Shown piece by piece: positions 8,828 to 17,348 of a DNA stretch of 64,000 nt (its first letter is position 1; every line of letters begins with the position of its first letter). Position numbers and translations under genes: made by a program. Origin of the DNA: Tamlana carrageenivorans (GTDB lineage Bacteria > Bacteroidota > Bacteroidia > Flavobacteriales > Flavobacteriaceae); assembly GCF_002893765.1 (NCBI RefSeq), contig NZ_CP025938.1:2561501-2625500 (forward strand), given 5' to 3'. The notes beneath the pieces were generated by a model, which was not told the DNA's origin, did no database searches, and was given only the letters and a program-made list of their open reading frames with translations.

Positions 8828-9283
8828 TTATGGATTCATGCCTTTCAAACCTTCATAAATAACGATACTTACTGCATTGGCTAAATTTAAACTTCTTACA
8901 TGTTCGCTATAAAGCGGAATTTTAAATAACCTTTCCGTGTTAGCTTCTATAATTTCTGGAGCTAACCCCACCGATTCTTTTCCGAAGATTAAAAACATGT
9001 CGTCTTCAAAAGGAATATCCCAATGGTTTTTAGCGCCTTTACTGGATAGAAAAGCCATGTTCTTCCCTTGATTCTTATTAAAAAATGCTTCGGCATTATC
9101 GTAATAGGTTACCGAAAGATGTTGCCAATAATCCAAACCAGCGCGTTTTAAACGGGCGTCTGTAATTTCAAACCCAAGAGGTTTTACGATATGTAAATTG
9201 GAGCCTGACCCCAAGGCTAAACGTCCAATGTTGCCAGTATTGTTAGGTATTTCAGGTTCTATAAGTACGATGTTTAGAGGCAT
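8828..9283 (-). CDS. trmL: tRNA (cytidine/uridine-34-2'-O)-methyltransferase
   Basis: 151 residues, the compact SPOUT methyltransferase TrmL, which modifies the wobble base of Leu tRNAs. Motifs seen are IVLIEPEIPNNTGNIGR at the N-terminus, the SAM knot segments FLIFGKESVGLAPE near residue 100 and the C-terminal RSLNLANAVSIVIYEGL, all on one uninterrupted frame. It stands alone between apbE (convergent) and the DUF805 gene. Confidence 0.92.
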   Translation of the reverse strand: MPLNIVLIEPEIPNNTGNIGRLALGSGSNLHIVKPLGFEITDARLKRAGLDYWQHLSVTYYDNAEAFFNKNQGKNMAFLSSKGAKNHWDIPFEDDMFLIFGKESVGLAPEIIEANTERLFKIPLYSEHVRSLNLANAVSIVIYEGLKGMNP

Positions 9284-9300
9284 GCTATTAACTATTTAAA

Positions 9301-9338
9301 TATAAAAAGCCTATTCCTGTTTATAGAGAATAGGCTTT
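9301..9338 (-). terminator. Terminator after the DUF805 gene
   Basis: A perfect 11-bp inverted repeat, AAAGCCTATTC/GAATAGGCTTT, with an 11-base loop is followed on the minus strand by a T-rich run. It lies 21 bp after the stop of the gene at 9359. Confidence 0.85.
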
Positions 9339-9358
9339 AAAAATGATTTTATTTGGTA

Positions 9359-9772
9359 TTAAGCTTCAATTTGAGTTTTTCCTATGTCATTAATTTCGTC
9401 AGCGTTTTCTAATTTAGGATCTGGACCATATTGGTTAGTCCCTTTATCACCTTCGGTTACTAATAAAACGAAAATCCAAATAGGACCAATAAAAGGGATG
9501 GCACCAATTAAATAAAACCAGCCACTTTTACCAACATCGTGCAATCTTCTTACTATTACAGCTAAGGAAGGAATGAAAATTCCTAAAATGTAGATACCAT
9601 ATATGCCCAATAAAGCAGGAGTGTCTGTTGCAGCAGCAATGCCACCAAAAACAGTCATGATAGCTATAATAAAAATGATATTAAACAATGTGAACATCCA
9701 ATACTCTTCGCGTCTAGCTCTACCGTTAAAATTTGCATAGTTATCACGAACTACTTTTAAATAATATTTCAT
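9359..9772 (-). CDS. DUF805 family inner-membrane protein
   Basis: 137 residues. The N-terminal RDNYANFNGRARREEYWMF, several membrane segments and the loop RRLHDVGKSGWFYLIGAIPF are diagnostic of DUF805, a widespread small membrane protein family without a firmly known role. The tail after residue 110 is hydrophilic (EGDKGTNQYGPDPK). It lies 45 bp downstream of trpA in the same direction, with no terminator between them, so trp transcripts may read into it. Confidence 0.88.
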   Translation of the reverse strand: MKYYLKVVRDNYANFNGRARREEYWMFTLFNIIFIIAIMTVFGGIAAATDTPALLGIYGIYILGIFIPSLAVIVRRLHDVGKSGWFYLIGAIPFIGPIWIFVLLVTEGDKGTNQYGPDPKLENADEINDIGKTQIEA

Positions 9773-9817
9773 AAATTTTTGGTTTGGGGTTGGTTAATAA
9801 TTAGTAGGTCAATATAT

Positions 9818-10582
9818 TTAATTTAATATAGAATCTATAAATTTATTTAAACTTTTAGTACCCTCTTGAGTCACATGTTTTACAAAAGCACTGCCTATAA
9901 TGGCGCCTTTTGCGTATTGTGTGGCTTGGGTAAAGGTCTCGTTGTTACTAATACCGAAACCAATAATTTGCGGATTATTAAGCTTCATTTTATGGATACG
10001 CTCGAAATACTGTGTTTGCTCGTCGCCAAAACCAGATTGCGCTCCCGTTGTACTAGCACTACTTACCATGTATATAAATCCGTTTGAAATAGAATCGATA
10101 TAACGAATACGCTCGTCACTCGTTTGTGGTGTAATAAGGAAGACATTAATTAAGCCGTATTTTTCAAAAATAGCTTGGTATTCTTCATGATACACATCAA
10201 CCGGTAAATCCGGAATAATAAGTCCGTCGATACCAATTTCCTGACATTTTTTACAGAAAGCTTCCACACCATATTGAAACATAGGGTTAAAATACCCCAT
10301 GATGATTAATGGAATATTCACCGTTTTTCGAATGTCTTTTAGTTGATCGAAAAGTACTTCTGTGGTCATGCCATTTTTTAAAGCCTTGGTTGAACTTTCC
10401 TGAATGGTTGGTCCATCGGCTAAAGGATCGCTAAAAGGCAAGCCAATTTCAATCATATCGACACCGCTTTTTTCTAAATCTTCAATGATTGATACGGTAT
10501 CGTTAAGGCTTGGGTAACCTGCTGTAAAATAGATAGACAGTAATTTTTTGTCTTCGCTTAGTTTTTTATTTATTCTGTTCAT
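9818..10582 (-). CDS. trpA: Tryptophan synthase alpha chain
   Basis: 254 residues, a TIM barrel that splits indole-3-glycerol phosphate to indole, which is channelled to TrpB. Catalytic Glu and Asp lie in MIEIGLPFSDPLADGPTIQ near residue 45; phosphate-binding GFGISN and GAIIGSAFV segments are near the C-terminus. It is the last gene of the trp operon, and is separated from trpB by 507 bp of non-coding repeats. Confidence 0.96.
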   Translation of the reverse strand: MNRINKKLSEDKKLLSIYFTAGYPSLNDTVSIIEDLEKSGVDMIEIGLPFSDPLADGPTIQESSTKALKNGMTTEVLFDQLKDIRKTVNIPLIIMGYFNPMFQYGVEAFCKKCQEIGIDGLIIPDLPVDVYHEEYQAIFEKYGLINVFLITPQTSDERIRYIDSISNGFIYMVSSASTTGAQSGFGDEQTQYFERIHKMKLNNPQIIGFGISNNETFTQATQYAKGAIIGSAFVKHVTQEGTKSLNKFIDSILN

Positions 10583-10600
10583 TGTTAATGAATAGTTTTC

Positions 10601-10620
10601 ATTCCCTTGAAAAAGGGAAT
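10601..10620. repeat. Short hairpin repeat (ATTCCC-GAAA-GGGAAT type)
   Basis: The perfect 8-bp stem ATTCCCTT/AAGGGAAT has a GAAA loop and is followed by CTTTT. Related hairpins occur at 15032-15051 and 15786-15805, and decayed versions near 42596 and 55035. They look like one family of small intergenic hairpins. Confidence 0.65.
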
Positions 10621-10996
10621 CTTTTAATATTTATTTTCGTCAATCTGAACTTGTTTCAGGTTCTCATTATTTGTGTCTGTTCATTTTGTATTCGCCCACT
10701 TTTATTTTCTTAAGTACTCATGATGTACTTCGTAGTTCTGGATACAAAACCCTTCGACTGTGCTCAGGATAAACCAAGTCAAAAGATCAAATCAAACTTA
10801 CGAAATTCCTGCGGACCATTCGCTTTCGGAATTGCGTGCTTGAAGCTTCACTTCTTAACTTCATTCCTTCGCTCATTATTTCTTAATTTTGATTTTCCGA
10901 TGTTATCGGAATTAGGGACTTTAATTTTTGCTAGGCTTGGTTATAATCCCATTTATATTGTTTGTCCTCCTTAACTCCTTAACTTGGTACTTCCTT

Positions 10997-11084
10997 GCGT
11001 TAGGGATTGAGGCATTGTTGGAGCTCTTTTTTGTTTTTCTCAAAAAAAGCGACTGCCGAAAGCCCGACCCTTGTGGTAACGCCC
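10997..11084 (-). repeat. GCGTTAGG/TAACGCCC dispersed repeat, copy 1 (88 bp)
   Basis: Read on the minus strand it begins GGGCGTTACCACAAGGGTCG, continues GGCTTTCGGC and ends CCCTAACGC, so its ends form an inverted pair. A second copy with the same first 26 bases lies at 33623-33768 on the plus strand. The interiors differ in length and sequence while the ends are kept. I recall sequences of this kind in many flavobacterial intergenic regions, without a settled function. Confidence 0.7.
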
Positions 11085-11089
11085 AAATA

Positions 11090-12274
11090 CTAAATTTTAA
11101 AATACTCAATATAATTCTGTAAATCCTTATCACCACGACCAGATAAACTCACGACAACCACATCTGTTGGTTTAAACTTGCGTTGCTCAAAAATGGCTAA
11201 AGCGTGCGAACTTTCGATGGCTGGAATAATGCCTTCTAACTTACATAAATCCAGTCCAGCATTCATCGCTTGATCGTCGGTAATGGCCATAAATTCGGCA
11301 CGTCCTGTTTTGCAAAGATGTGCGTGCATCGGGCCTACGCCAGGGTAATCCAATCCTGCTGAAATCGAATATGGCTCGGTTATTTGTCCGTCTTTAGTTT
11401 GCATCAACATGGTTTTACAACCGTGAATAATCCCTTCTTTTCCTAAAACAGAAGTGGCTGCACTTTCACCAGAATCGACGCCCAAACCGGCAGCTTCAAC
11501 GGCAATAATGCCTACTTCTTCCTCGTGTAAGTAGTGGTAATAGGTTCCAGCGGCGTTCGATCCACCACCAATGCAAGCCACCACATAATCGGGGTTTTCA
11601 CGGCCTTCTTGTTCTTTTAATTGCCATTTAATTTCTTCGGAAATCACGGCTTGAAAACGCGTTACCATGTCTGGGTAGGGGTGCGGACCAATAGCTGAAC
11701 CAATGATATAATGGGTGTCTACGGGGTTGTTAATCCAATCGCGAATGGCTTCGTTTGTGGCATCTTTAAGGGTGCGGCTTCCAGATTTTGCAGGCACAAC
11801 GGTTGCGCCAAGCATTTTCATTCTTGCCACGTTTGGAGCCTGTCTAGCAATGTCAATTTCACCCATATACACGATACACTCTAGACCCATTAAGGCACAA
11901 ACCGTTGCTGTTGCCACACCGTGCTGTCCCGCGCCAGTTTCGGCAATAATGCGGGTTTTACCAAGGCGTTTCGCCATTAAAATCTGACCAATAGTATTGT
12001 TGATTTTATGCGCTCCCGTATGGTTTAAATCTTCGCGTTTTAAATATATTTTGGTATTGTATTTTTCTGAAAGACGCTTCGCAAAATATAGCGGCGAGGG
12101 GCGACCTACGTAATCTTTTAAAAGTTTATCGAATTCTGCTTTAAAATCGGGTTCGGCCATTACTTTTAGGTAGTTTTGGCGTAATTCTTCTACATTAGGA
12201 TATAGCATTTCTGGAATAAAAGCACCTCCAAATTCGCCATAATAACCTTTTTCGTTTACGTTGTAATTATTCAT
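11090..12274 (-). CDS. trpB: Tryptophan synthase beta chain
   Basis: 394 residues, a PLP enzyme that condenses indole with serine. The PLP lysine lies in HTGAHKINNTIGQ near residue 87, the phosphate-binding loop is GGGSNAAG near 230, and ETGAGQHGVATA near 110 is typical. It is 35 bp after trpF; downstream it is cut off from its partner trpA by a repeat-rich gap. Confidence 0.97.
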   Translation of the reverse strand: MNNYNVNEKGYYGEFGGAFIPEMLYPNVEELRQNYLKVMAEPDFKAEFDKLLKDYVGRPSPLYFAKRLSEKYNTKIYLKREDLNHTGAHKINNTIGQILMAKRLGKTRIIAETGAGQHGVATATVCALMGLECIVYMGEIDIARQAPNVARMKMLGATVVPAKSGSRTLKDATNEAIRDWINNPVDTHYIIGSAIGPHPYPDMVTRFQAVISEEIKWQLKEQEGRENPDYVVACIGGGSNAAGTYYHYLHEEEVGIIAVEAAGLGVDSGESAATSVLGKEGIIHGCKTMLMQTKDGQITEPYSISAGLDYPGVGPMHAHLCKTGRAEFMAITDDQAMNAGLDLCKLEGIIPAIESSHALAIFEQRKFKPTDVVVVSLSGRGDKDLQNYIEYFKI

Positions 12275-12309
12275 AATCTTTAATATTCCTTCGAAGTATG
12301 GATTCCGTA

Positions 12310-13032
12310 TTATTTACGAAATGACAAACTTTTTATAAATTCTTTTAATAATTCTATATTTTTTAATCCGGGCTCGATTTCAAATTTACTGTTTACATCT
12401 AAAGCGTAGCAGTACTTTGAAGCTGGACTTTCTATAAATTTTTCAACATCCTTAACTTGATTTGAGCCAATACCACCACTTAAAAAGAATGGTTTTGTAG
12501 ACGGATAGTCGTTTAGAACATTCCAATCGAAGGTGTAGCCGTTTCCGCCAGGTAGTTTCCCTTTGGTATCAAAAAGAAAGTAATCGCAAACCGTTTCATA
12601 AGGCTTTAATTCTTCAAAATTGAAACTGTCTTTTATTGAAAAAACTTTGATGATTTCTGGTTTTTTAAGCAGCACGTCATCAAGAATATATTGCGTGTGT
12701 CTCAAGGTATCGCAGTATTCTGGCGATTCATGGCCATGTAATTGAACGGCTTGTAGTCCTAGAGTGGTAATCTTTTTAATTACAAAATTGATGTCGGCAT
12801 TTACAAAAACCCCTGTTTTGTTGATAGTACTAGGTATTTCTGGAATACTGCTTTCTTCAAAGTTTCTAGCAGAATCTTCGTAAAAAATAAATCCTAGATA
12901 ATCGGGTTGAAGTTCAGCAACTTCTTCGATATTATCTGAATACTTCATGCCGCAAATTTTGAGGTGAAGCCCCTCACTTTCCTTTGGGGAGAGCATTGAT
13001 TGCGGTGTATGTTGTTTGTCTTTATTATTCAT
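12310..13032 (-). CDS. trpF: Phosphoribosylanthranilate isomerase, with extra N-terminal residues
   Basis: The frame is 240 residues; the TrpF core begins at LKICGMK, residue 24 of this frame, leaving about 22 extra residues in front (MNNKDKQHTPQSMLSPKESE). The catalytic Cys is in KICGMK and the Asp in FDTKGKLPGGNG. The DNA encoding the extension contains a CTCCCC...GAGGGG repeat-like stretch, suggesting that an intergenic repeat has been read into the gene. The alternative start at Met13 shortens but does not remove the extension. It isomerises PRA to CdRP in tryptophan synthesis. Confidence 0.93.
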   Translation of the reverse strand: MNNKDKQHTPQSMLSPKESEGLHLKICGMKYSDNIEEVAELQPDYLGFIFYEDSARNFEESSIPEIPSTINKTGVFVNADINFVIKKITTLGLQAVQLHGHESPEYCDTLRHTQYILDDVLLKKPEIIKVFSIKDSFNFEELKPYETVCDYFLFDTKGKLPGGNGYTFDWNVLNDYPSTKPFFLSGGIGSNQVKDVEKFIESPASKYCYALDVNSKFEIEPGLKNIELLKEFIKSLSFRK

Positions 13033-13060
13033 AACAGTGATTATTCACATGAGTAAGCGT

Positions 13061-13088
13061 CCTCCTCCTTTGCAGGAGCTAGAGGAGG
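13061..13088. repeat. Imperfect hairpin overlapping the trpC stop
   Basis: CCTCCTC...GAGGAGG with an inner CTCC...GGAG pairing spans the trpC end. The trpC TAG stop (13079-13081) lies inside it, so the last codons of trpC are part of the repeat. Confidence 0.55.
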
Positions 13089-13861
13089 CTCTTTATAAAT
13101 GCTGTGGCACTAGCCCCTGGGTTATCAGTTTTCATGAAATTTTCACCAATTAAAAAACCTTGGTATCCGTAAGGTTGTAATTCTTTAATGGCTTCAGTGT
13201 TACTAATGCCGCTTTCGGAAACTTTTACGAAATCGTTTGGAATAAGTGTGCTTAAAGATTTACTCGTGTTTAAGCTAACATCAAAGGTTTTTAAATTTCT
13301 GTTGTTTACACCAAGCATGTCTAGGCTTGGCATGATGGACTTGTGTAATTCTTCTTCGTTATGCACTTCTAAAAGCACATCTAAGTTTAGGCTTTTTGCA
13401 AACTCTGAATATTTTTTAATCTCCTCGCGGGTTAAAATGGCGGCGATTAAAAGGATAACATCGGCACCATAAGCTTTGGCTTCTAGAAGTTGATATTCAT
13501 CTATAATAAATTCTTTTCTTAAAAGCGGCAGGTTACAGCTTGCTCTAGCGGTAAGTAAATCGTCTAAAGAACCTCCAAAATATTTGCCGTCTGTTAAAAC
13601 TGACATCCCGCAAACACCAGCATCTTCATAACCTTGTGCCACATCTTGAACGCTTAAGGTGTGGTTAATAACCGATTTTGATGGCGATCGGCGTTTGTGT
13701 TCGGCGATGATTCCTGTTTTACTATTACGTAGTTTATCAGATAAGGAAACGGTTGGTCTTTCAAATAAAACAGACTGTTCTAATTGCGAGGTGGGAATTA
13801 AACTTTTTCTAAGTTCAACTTCTTTGCGTTTATCTAATGTGATTTTATCTAATATATTCAT
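13079..13861 (-). CDS. trpC: Indole-3-glycerol phosphate synthase
   Basis: 260 residues, a TIM barrel that cyclises CdRP to indole-3-glycerol phosphate. Typical segments are IIAEHKRRSPSKSVI near residue 50, PLLRKEFIIDEYQLLEAKAYGAD near 115, LGVNNRNLKTF near 185 and VSESGISN near 215. It is a stand-alone TrpC, not fused to TrpF. The stop codon lies in a hairpin repeat; the gap to trpD upstream contains a 9-unit heptamer array. Confidence 0.97.
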   Translation of the reverse strand: MNILDKITLDKRKEVELRKSLIPTSQLEQSVLFERPTVSLSDKLRNSKTGIIAEHKRRSPSKSVINHTLSVQDVAQGYEDAGVCGMSVLTDGKYFGGSLDDLLTARASCNLPLLRKEFIIDEYQLLEAKAYGADVILLIAAILTREEIKKYSEFAKSLNLDVLLEVHNEEELHKSIMPSLDMLGVNNRNLKTFDVSLNTSKSLSTLIPNDFVKVSESGISNTEAIKELQPYGYQGFLIGENFMKTDNPGASATAFIKSLL

Positions 13862-13961
13862 TTTTATAAGTCTGTAATTTTTAGTCTGTTGTCTGCATAC
13901 TTAAAACTGTGACGGAAAACTTTTTAATTTTTATTTTAAACTTATTTACTTTTTTTGTTAA

Positions 13962-14024
13962 CCAACAACCAACAACCAACAACCAACAACCAACAACCAA
14001 CAACCAACAACCAACAACCAACAA
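13962..14024 (-). repeat. Heptamer array, 9 perfect units, abutting the trpD stop
   Basis: Nine exact copies of CCAACAA on the plus strand (TTGTTGG in the coding direction) fill 63 bp. The next base, 14025, is the last base of the trpD TAG stop, so the array starts exactly where the gene ends. With 7-base units it does not keep frame and cannot be a coding repeat. Confidence 0.95.
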
Positions 14025-15026
14025 CTATCTACTAAGAGCAATTAACTTTTCTAAACTCGCTTTCGCTTTTCCCGAGAATAACGATTCTTTAGCCATTTCA
14101 AAACCTTCTTGATGTGAAATTTGATTTGTTGTTGCAATAGCTAAACCGGCATTGGCACAAACCACGTTGTGTTGCGCATCAGTACCTTCACCATTTATTA
14201 CTTTTTTAAATATTTTGGCCGATTCTTCCACAGAACTTCCTCCAAAAATGGATTCTTGAGAAATGGCTTTTAAACCTAAAGTTTCTGAGGTAAAAAGCGT
14301 TTCGGCGTTATTGGAAATGATTTTAGCTTTTCCCGTTAAGGAAATTTCATCATAACCATCTAAAGCGTGGATGATGCTATAATTTTTATCGGTTTTTTGA
14401 TATAAGTAACCGTATAAGCGCTGTAATTCTAAGTTAAAAACACCTACCATTTGATTTTTAGGAAAGGCCGGATTAACCATGGGGCCTAACATATTAAAAA
14501 AGGTTTTTACTCCAAGTTCTTTTCGTATTGGGCCTACTTCTTTCATGGCAGGGTGGAATAGGGGGGCGTGTAAAACACAAATACCCGCCTGCTCAATAGA
14601 ACGTTTTAAAAAATCGACATCGTTAGAAAATTTAATACCTAAATGTTCCATAACATTGGATGACCCACAAGATGAAGATACACCATAATTGCCATGTTTT
14701 GCCACATGTACACCTGCGCCTGCAGTAATAAAAGAGGCTAAAGTTGAAATGTTAAATGTGTCTTTGCCATCGCCACCAGTACCACATAAATCAATAGGAT
14801 TATATGCGTTTAAATCTACCGCAATACATAAATCTAAAAGCGCATCTCTAAATCCGCTTAACTCATTGAGCGTAATACTACGCATCATGTAAACGGATAG
14901 AAAACAAACAATCTGACTTTGGTTGTACATCCCTTTAGAGATGTTTACCAAAACTTGTTTGGCTTCTTCACTAGAGAGGGTTTCGTGATTTATTAATCTG
15001 TTTAATACGTCTTTCATTAATTTCAA
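14025..15026 (-). CDS. trpD: Anthranilate phosphoribosyltransferase
   Basis: 333 residues. It transfers phosphoribosyl from PRPP to anthranilate. The PRPP site is DLCGTGGDGKDTFNIST near residue 78, then KHGNYGVSSSCGSSNVMEHLG near 107, and the segment NMLGPMVNPA near 163. It lies between heptamer arrays on both sides in the trp operon. Confidence 0.97.
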   Translation of the reverse strand: MKLMKDVLNRLINHETLSSEEAKQVLVNISKGMYNQSQIVCFLSVYMMRSITLNELSGFRDALLDLCIAVDLNAYNPIDLCGTGGDGKDTFNISTLASFITAGAGVHVAKHGNYGVSSSCGSSNVMEHLGIKFSNDVDFLKRSIEQAGICVLHAPLFHPAMKEVGPIRKELGVKTFFNMLGPMVNPAFPKNQMVGVFNLELQRLYGYLYQKTDKNYSIIHALDGYDEISLTGKAKIISNNAETLFTSETLGLKAISQESIFGGSSVEESAKIFKKVINGEGTDAQHNVVCANAGLAIATTNQISHQEGFEMAKESLFSGKAKASLEKLIALSR

Positions 15027-15031
15027 TTTTC

Positions 15032-15051
15032 ATTCTCGCGAAAGCGGGAAT
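15032..15051. repeat. Short hairpin repeat between trpG and trpD
   Basis: ATTCTCGC-GAAA-GCGGGAAT forms an 8-bp stem with one T-G pair and a GAAA loop, followed by CT. It is the same family as 10601-10620 and 15786-15805, and lies just upstream of the trpD start. Confidence 0.65.
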
Positions 15052-15173
15052 CTATTTTATCTCTACTAATTTTATCAGGTTTAATGAACCAAGCCAAAAA
15101 TCATTTTAATTTGATAGAATTTCTTCGGAATATTACATCCAAAGTTATTGTTATCCAGATTAGATTGATTTTT

Positions 15174-15208
15174 TTAACTATTAACTATTAACTATTAACT
15201 ATTAACTA
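15174..15208 (-). repeat. Heptamer array, 5 units, abutting the trpG stop
   Basis: Five exact copies of TTAACTA on the plus strand (TAGTTAA in the coding direction) end at 15208. The trpG TAA stop begins at 15209. The stop itself is in near-heptamer sequence (TTAACCA), so the repeat may have grown out of the gene end. Confidence 0.92.
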
Positions 15209-15778
15209 TTAACCATTAACCCAATTTTCTAAAATCTTCTTACCATCTGGTGTTAGAACAGATTCCGGATGATATTGCACACCTCTAACATCATATGTTT
15301 TATGTCTTAAGGACATGACTTGTCCGTTTGAATCGAAAGAAGTCGCTTCCAAACATTCAGGTAAATTCGCATTAACCACCCATGAGTGGTAGCGGCCAAC
15401 ATCAAAATTTTTATCTAAACCTTTAAAGAGGTTTTCATCGTCTACACAAAGCTCAACAGGTGTTGCCACGCCATGATAAACATCATCTAAATTTACTAAA
15501 GAACCTCCAAAAACTTCGCCGATGGCTTGTTGTCCTAAACAAACCCCAAAAATACTTTTTGTTGGGGCATATTTTTCTATAATGGCTTTTAGTAAACCCG
15601 CTTCGTCTGGAATTCCAGGTCCTGGTGATAATACGATTTTATCAAAAGGGGCTACATCTTCTAAGGTTAATTTATCGTTTCTAACCACGGTTACATCACA
15701 GTTTAAATCTTCTAAATAATGAACCAAATTATATGTGAAACTGTCGTAATTATCTATAACTAATATTTTCTTACTCAT
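15209..15778 (-). CDS. trpG: Anthranilate synthase component II (glutamine amidotransferase)
   Basis: 189 residues, a class I glutamine amidotransferase. It has the nucleophile Cys in FGVCLGQQAIGE near residue 80 and the His-Glu pair in YHPESVLTPDG near 170. It supplies ammonia to TrpE for anthranilate synthesis. It is 78 bp downstream of trpE; that gap contains a hairpin and a heptamer array. Confidence 0.97.
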   Translation of the reverse strand: MSKKILVIDNYDSFTYNLVHYLEDLNCDVTVVRNDKLTLEDVAPFDKIVLSPGPGIPDEAGLLKAIIEKYAPTKSIFGVCLGQQAIGEVFGGSLVNLDDVYHGVATPVELCVDDENLFKGLDKNFDVGRYHSWVVNANLPECLEATSFDSNGQVMSLRHKTYDVRGVQYHPESVLTPDGKKILENWVNG

Positions 15779-15785
15779 CTCTTAT

Positions 15786-15805
15786 ATTCCTGCTTAGGCA
15801 GGAAT
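15786..15805. repeat. Short hairpin repeat between trpE and trpG
   Basis: ATTCCTGC-TTAG-GCAGGAAT is a perfect 8-bp stem immediately upstream of the trpG start. It shares the ATTCC...GGAATCT frame with the hairpins at 10601 and 15032, but not the GAAA loop. Confidence 0.6.
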
Positions 15806-15833
15806 CTGTTTTAAGTTATACTTTATATTTTTT

Positions 15834-15854
15834 TAACCAATAACCAATAACCAA
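15834..15854 (-). repeat. Heptamer array, 3 units, next to the trpE stop
   Basis: Three copies of TAACCAA on the plus strand (TTGGTTA in the coding direction) lie 2 bp from the trpE TGA stop at 15857-15859. The unit resembles those after trpG and nqrD. Confidence 0.8.
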
Positions 15855-15856
15855 TA

Positions 15857-17263
15857 TCAAATCTCTTCAGCCAAGGTTATCGCTTTTGTGAGTGCGCCAA
15901 GCTTATTATAAACTTCTTGTAATTCGCTTTCGGCATCCGATTTAGAAACCACTCCTGCTCCAGCTTGCCAATTTAATTTATAGTTTTTACTTAAAAAGGT
16001 ACGTATCATAATGGCATGATTAAAGTTGCCGTCGAAATCCATAAAACCAATCGCTCCACCATAATACCCACGACTTGTTTTTTCATATTTTTCAATAAGT
16101 TGCATGGCCATATGTTTTGGCGCACCACTTAAAGTACCGGCCGGAAAGGTGTCGGCTACTACTTGCATGGTAGAGGTACTATCGTGTTTGTTTCCAGTAA
16201 CCTTGCTAACCAAGTGAATGACATGCGAAAAGAATTGAACTTCGCGATACGTCACTACTTTTACACCACTACCATGGCGACTTAAATCGTTTCTTGCTAA
16301 GTCGACAAGCATCACATGTTCGGCATTTTCTTTATCGTCGGCTTTTAATTTTTCTGCTAATTTTTCGTCTTGTTCATCGTTACCAGTACGTTTAAAAGTA
16401 CCAGCAATGGGGTGAATTTCAGCCAAACCATCGCTAACTACTAATTGGGCTTCAGGCGAACTTCCAAAAATTCTAAAATCCCCATAATCAAAATAGAACA
16501 AGTATGGTGAAGGATTAATACTTCTTAGGGCACGATACACATTAAAATCGTCGCCCGTAAACGCTTGCGAAAAACGACGGGATAAAACCAGTTGAAAAAC
16601 GTCGCCTCGACCAGCATGTTTTTTAGCGACTTCAACTTGTTTTCTAAATTCATCATCCGTTAAGTTAGATTGAATGTCACCGTTTGAACTGAAGTCGTAT
16701 TCAGCAAAATTTTGCGTATTAATTAGCTTATCAATCGCATCAATATTATTTTCTTGATCTTCATAACAATGGGCAAAAATATAAGCCTCATTTTTATAGT
16801 GATTAATAGCGATAATGTTCTTGTAAACGGCATAATACATGTCTGGAACCGTTACCGAATCATCTTTCTTGCTAATTTGAATATCTTCAAAATATCGCAC
16901 AGCATCATAAGCGGTATAACCAAAAATGCCGTTGTTTATAAATTTGAAATCTTCATCGGTGTTAACATCAAAACGCTTGGTGAAATTATAAACCTCATCA
17001 ACAACATTAACATCTTCAGTAATATTGATGTTGGTAGAACTTCCGTCAGGATAAGTTTCAGAAATCACTTCGTTTTCAACTTTAATGCTTGCAATGGGGT
17101 TGAAGCAGATGTACGAGAAGTTTTTATGACTTCTATGGTAATCACCGCTTTCCAGAAGAATACTGTTCGGGTATTTATCACGAATTTTATAGTAAACTGT
17201 AACCGGTGTAATCGTGTCGGTTAATATTCTTTTATGATGGGTATATAAGCTAAATTTTTTCAT
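15857..17263 (-). CDS. trpE: Anthranilate synthase component I
   Basis: 468 residues from the ATG at 17263. An in-frame ATG three codons upstream (17272) lies directly on the T run of the attenuator, so the second ATG is preferred. The chorismate-binding core carries GDVFQLVLSRRF near residue 230, PIAGTFKRTG near 300, FPAGTLSGAPKHMAM near 378 and the C-terminal WQAGAGVV. The N-terminal LLESGDYHRSHKNFS matches the LLES segment that binds inhibitory tryptophan in feedback-sensitive enzymes. It is the first structural gene of the trp operon and is controlled by the leader at 17271-17447. Confidence 0.97.
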   Translation of the reverse strand: MKKFSLYTHHKRILTDTITPVTVYYKIRDKYPNSILLESGDYHRSHKNFSYICFNPIASIKVENEVISETYPDGSSTNINITEDVNVVDEVYNFTKRFDVNTDEDFKFINNGIFGYTAYDAVRYFEDIQISKKDDSVTVPDMYYAVYKNIIAINHYKNEAYIFAHCYEDQENNIDAIDKLINTQNFAEYDFSSNGDIQSNLTDDEFRKQVEVAKKHAGRGDVFQLVLSRRFSQAFTGDDFNVYRALRSINPSPYLFYFDYGDFRIFGSSPEAQLVVSDGLAEIHPIAGTFKRTGNDEQDEKLAEKLKADDKENAEHVMLVDLARNDLSRHGSGVKVVTYREVQFFSHVIHLVSKVTGNKHDSTSTMQVVADTFPAGTLSGAPKHMAMQLIEKYEKTSRGYYGGAIGFMDFDGNFNHAIMIRTFLSKNYKLNWQAGAGVVSKSDAESELQEVYNKLGALTKAITLAEEI

Positions 17264-17270
17264 ATGTAAC

Positions 17271-17302
17271 ATAAAAAAGGCTTGTCGTGAATGACAAGCC
17301 TT
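17271..17302 (-). terminator. trp attenuator terminator hairpin, with antiterminator partner
   Basis: On the minus strand a perfect 10-bp stem AAGGCTTGTC/GACAAGCCTT with a 6-base loop is followed by six T and then the trpE start region. The loop and first right-arm bases read TTCACGA (17285-17291). Just behind the leader stop is the exact complement TCGTGAA (17339-17345). Pairing of these two would break the terminator, giving the 2:3 antiterminator of classical attenuation. Confidence 0.92.
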
Positions 17303-17348
17303 ATGATATTTTGAGTTTTAAATATACTAGGATTTTACTTCACGAAGA

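Larger units (their letters stand above)
10583..11089. other. 507-bp non-coding gap between trpB and trpA, built of repeats
   Basis: No convincing gene is present on either strand. From left to right it holds a short hairpin (10601-10620), a REP-like stretch containing CCCTTCGACTGTGCTCAGGAT (about 10752-10772), AT-rich sequence with remnants such as TTCCGATGTTATCGGAA, and an 88-bp GCGTTAGG...TAACGCCC repeat (10997-11084) that ends 5 bp from the trpB stop. Such a gap inside an otherwise compact biosynthetic operon points to repeat insertion. Confidence 0.7.

Noticed and set aside
10720..10974. ORF of 84 residues between trpB and trpA
   Set aside because: It reads through REP-like and repeat sequence and has no protein-like pattern.
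13962..14024. CRISPR-like or coding repeat in the CCAACAA array
   Set aside because: Units are 7 bp with no spacers, and the period is not a multiple of three.
13909..14112. ORF across the CCAACAA array
   Set aside because: It is the heptamer repeat plus the trpD antisense strand, not a gene.
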